This document shows, in pieces, positions 5,955-7,735 of a stretch of 7,735 nucleotides of DNA. The notes below the pieces were generated by a model. That model was given only the letters and a program-made list of their open reading frames with translations, did not search any database and was not told where the DNA came from. The stretch lies in assembly GCA_900547435.1 (NCBI GenBank), contig URGO01000145.1, forward strand, positions 1-7,735, given 5' to 3'. A program made the position numbers and the translations under genes. The DNA comes from an uncultured Parabacteroides sp. GTDB taxonomy: Bacteria > Bacteroidota > Bacteroidia > Bacteroidales > Tannerellaceae. How positions within the stretch are numbered: position 1 is the stretch's first letter; the number at the start of each line of letters is the position of its first letter.

Positions 5955-6977
5955 TTATATGTTCGGGAAAATAAGAGAGATAATCAAAACCAACATACCC
6001 GTAGTAAGTACAAAGATTGTCTTCCGGCTCACCCCTTGCCATTCTTTCAAGATAATCCCCCACACATTGCTGAAGATAACATTCAATGACATCAGGATAC
6101 TCCATGAAAACGCCAACATAACGGGCGAATCAGCAAAGAAGCTCTTTCCCATACCCAATCCGAAGAATTGTGAATACCATAATACTCCAGCGAGCGCACA
6201 AAATAACACATTATTCAGGAATATTCCACCAGACACCGAAAGATATTCACTTCCTGTATGATTCTTTAAGTTCTGATAGATACAATATGCCGCGTTTGTG
6301 ATGAAACCACCCAAAGTAACAAACAGGATAACGGGATTCAAAGCAAACAGCTCGCTTGCCCCCTGTCCACGGACATAATCAGAGATAGGCGCACCAGCCT
6401 CTAAGCCCAAATTGAAGCAGGCACTCATCACACCGGCAAGCAAAGCCACCAACAGCCATTTAGTCAACGCAAAATCTTTTACAGCTTCACTCTATTCCTC
6501 TTCCGTCATATTCTGGGCACGTAAACTTCCGGCATACCCGATAATGGCAATACCCGCCAACGTAATGCATACGCCCAATAAAAGTATCAAACCATCTCCA
6601 TGTAACAAATCTTGTCCACCCAGCAATGCAGGAAACAAGGTGCCAAAACCGGCACAGGTGCCGAGAGCGATACTCTGTCCTAAGGCAACGCCCAAATAAC
6701 GCATACTCAAACCGAACGTCAATCCGCCGATTCCCCAAAGCATACCGTAAATCATTGCGCTAAGACTTCCTTCCTTTTGAAAAAGCTCGCCCAATCCAAT
6801 CCCTTCAGGCAACGCCAAAAACGCCCCTAAAAGAGGAAAGACAATCCAAGCAAATACTCCTTGAATCAGCCAAAAACTCTCCCAACTCCAGGATTTCACC
6901 TTATTAATCGGTACGTATGAGCTGCTTTGCCCCAAGCTTCCGACCGCAATAATCAACAAGCCTATTAATATATCCAT
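5955..6977 (-). pseudogene. rhaT: L-rhamnose/H+ symporter, interrupted by one in-frame TAG
   Basis: RhaT imports L-rhamnose with protons across the inner membrane. The frame from the ATG at 6977 to the TAA at 5955-5957 holds 340 codons, close to the 344 residues of E. coli RhaT, and shows about ten hydrophobic segments. The N-terminal YVPINKVKSWSWESFW stretch matches the RhaT pattern after helix 1. Codon 162 (6494-6492) is TAG, and coding resumes in the same frame right after it. The stop falls in the hydrophilic loop between helices 5 and 6 (NMTEEE-stop-SEAVKDFALTK), so it cleanly separates two five-helix halves. The second half has only a TTG at 6467 as a possible restart, without a ribosome-binding sequence. 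One base change from CAG, AAG, GAG or TGG would make the stop. A GTG at 6989 overlapping the end of rhaA is a possible earlier start, but the ATG 4 bases after the rhaA stop fits the family better. Confidence 0.85.
6492..6494 (-). other. Premature amber codon in rhaT
   Basis: On the minus strand the codon is TAG, with GAA before and AGT after. The bases on both sides encode one continuous symporter sequence in one frame, so this is a substitution rather than an insertion or deletion. The preceding GGAAGAGGAA is purine-rich, but lies too far from the next possible start (TTG at 6467) to be a normal ribosome-binding site for it. Confidence 0.85.
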
Positions 6978-6981
6978 AAGC

Positions 6982-7735
6982 TCATCCACGTTTGTTTGTT
7001 ACTTCTGCCTCATACTTTTCTATATCAGTCAGGTAATTTTCGCCTACCGGTACATTATTCTTCAAGCAGAACATATCCCAAACGGCATTCCATGGCATAC
7101 TCTTCAATTCTTCCTGTAAAGCCAAACGCTGGAAGAGCTGCTCTTTAGCCTCGTAGGCTTGCAACGTAGCTGACGGTTCCAACAAAGCCTGAAGTAAAGC
7201 TTTTTGCGTTGCACGAATTCCTATCACATACGCACCGATACGGTTAATAGTGGCATCAAAGTAATCCAATCCTATATGAACACGATTCAAGGCATTACAA
7301 CGCACCAATTCTCTTGATAAATCCATCAATTCATCATTAAGGATTACCACATGATCACTATCCCAACGAATCGGACGGCTCACATGAAGCATAATTTCCG
7401 GAATAAACAGCAACAAAGCCGAAATCTTGTCAGCAATACTTTCCGTCAAATGAAAATGCCCAGTATCCAAGGTAACAATCTTCTGCTTCTTTGCACCATA
7501 TCCCAAATAAAAATCGTATGAACCAACCGTATAGCTCTCCAAACCGATGCCGAAGACCTTCGACTCGATGCAGTCCTTCATGTGGTCGTACTTCTGCTCG
7601 AAGATCCGGTCGAGCGAGTCGCGCAGCAGTTCGCGGTAGAGCATCCGATTCACCGTCAGGTCTTTCGACCCGTCGTGAACCCACAGGTTCATGATACAGG
7701 GATCGCCCTGCGCCTCGCCCATCGCTTCGGCGATG
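6982..7735 (-). CDS. rhaA: L-rhamnose isomerase, C-terminal part (5' end beyond window)
   Basis: RhaA converts L-rhamnose to L-rhamnulose in the cytoplasm, using divalent metals. About 250 C-terminal residues are present of roughly 420 in the family; the frame runs off the right edge, so the ATG at 7722 (in IAEAMGEAQGD) is internal and not the start. Metal-site and catalytic segments are all there: the Glu of GIGLESYTVGS, the Asp and His of TLDTGHFHLTE, the His of MLHVSRPIRWDSDH together with its two Asp residues, and the Asp of GLDYFDATINRIG. The order matches the E. coli ligands (E234, D267, H270, H294, D302, D304, D334). The TGA at 6984-6982 ends 4 bases before the rhaT ATG, showing tight operon packing. 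Bases above about 7545 have a very different composition from the rest of the gene, although the protein reads through without a break. Confidence 0.95.
   Translation of the reverse strand, partial: IAEAMGEAQGDPCIMNLWVHDGSKDLTVNRMLYRELLRDSLDRIFEQKYDHMKDCIESKVFGIGLESYTVGSYDFYLGYGAKKQKIVTLDTGHFHLTESIADKISALLLFIPEIMLHVSRPIRWDSDHVVILNDELMDLSRELVRCNALNRVHIGLDYFDATINRIGAYVIGIRATQKALLQALLEPSATLQAYEAKEQLFQRLALQEELKSMPWNAVWDMFCLKNNVPVGENYLTDIEKYEAEVTNKRG
7545..7735. other. GC-rich segment inside rhaA
   Basis: Counting bases by hand, 7561-7735 is about 60% G+C (105 of 175), while 7381-7560 is about 41% (73 of 180). Codons in the GC-rich part end mostly in G or C (for example CTG, GAC, CGC, TCG, ATC), whereas below about 7540 they mix freely with TTG, GAT, TAT and ATT. 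The reading frame and the conserved protein sequence cross the boundary unbroken. The join lies in or near the conserved VFGIGLESYTVGS segment, where homologous sequences from different genomes could recombine or be mis-joined. Confidence 0.75.

Noticed and set aside
5743..6105. Minus-strand open frame crossing the rhaT-rhaD gap
   Set aside because: It overlaps the ends of two clear genes in another frame, includes the palindrome and shows no domain-like sequence; it is a shadow frame.
1..7735. CRISPR array, tRNA or rRNA genes, transposase or integrase genes
   Set aside because: No regularly spaced repeats, cloverleaf sequences or recombinase-like proteins were seen on either strand.

Overview
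The window looks like chromosomal DNA from a Bacteroides-type gut bacterium (Bacteroidota). Four genes are preceded by the TAnnTTTG -7 element used by the primary sigma factor of this phylum, Shine-Dalgarno sequences are poor or absent, and the L-rhamnose gene order (isomerase, permease, aldolase) resembles Bacteroides rhamnose loci. The species cannot be read from the sequence.

Right half (about 3274-7735, all on the minus strand): an L-rhamnose utilisation operon. Transcription enters from beyond the right edge into rhaA (rhamnose isomerase, 5' end missing), then rhaT (rhamnose/H+ symporter, interrupted by one in-frame TAG), rhaD (rhamnulose-1-phosphate aldolase) and a secreted GH78-type alpha-L-rhamnosidase-like protein. 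Together they suggest a route in which a periplasmic enzyme frees rhamnose, RhaT imports it, RhaA makes rhamnulose, a kinase not in this window phosphorylates it, and RhaD cleaves it to DHAP and lactaldehyde. A perfect 30-bp palindrome sits between rhaT and rhaD.

Middle (1678-3251, minus strand): a two-gene unit with its own promoter, encoding a LemA-family membrane protein and an M48 (HtpX-like) membrane metallopeptidase. This is a common envelope-associated pair and has no obvious link to rhamnose.

Left part (1-1677): a GNAT acetyltransferase (minus strand) diverges from a small unrecognised gene (plus strand) that appears frameshifted. A monocistronic EmrE/Qac-type SMR multidrug efflux gene (plus strand) follows and converges on the M48 gene. 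No gap between genes exceeds 300 bases.

The main oddities are the amber codon in rhaT, a sharp compositional break inside rhaA at about 7545 (roughly 41% to 60% GC with the reading frame intact), the likely frameshift near 860-935, and the palindrome. The first three could be assembly or sequencing artefacts as easily as biology. I found no convincing undescribed system; the window is mostly a recognisable catabolic operon with unusual details.
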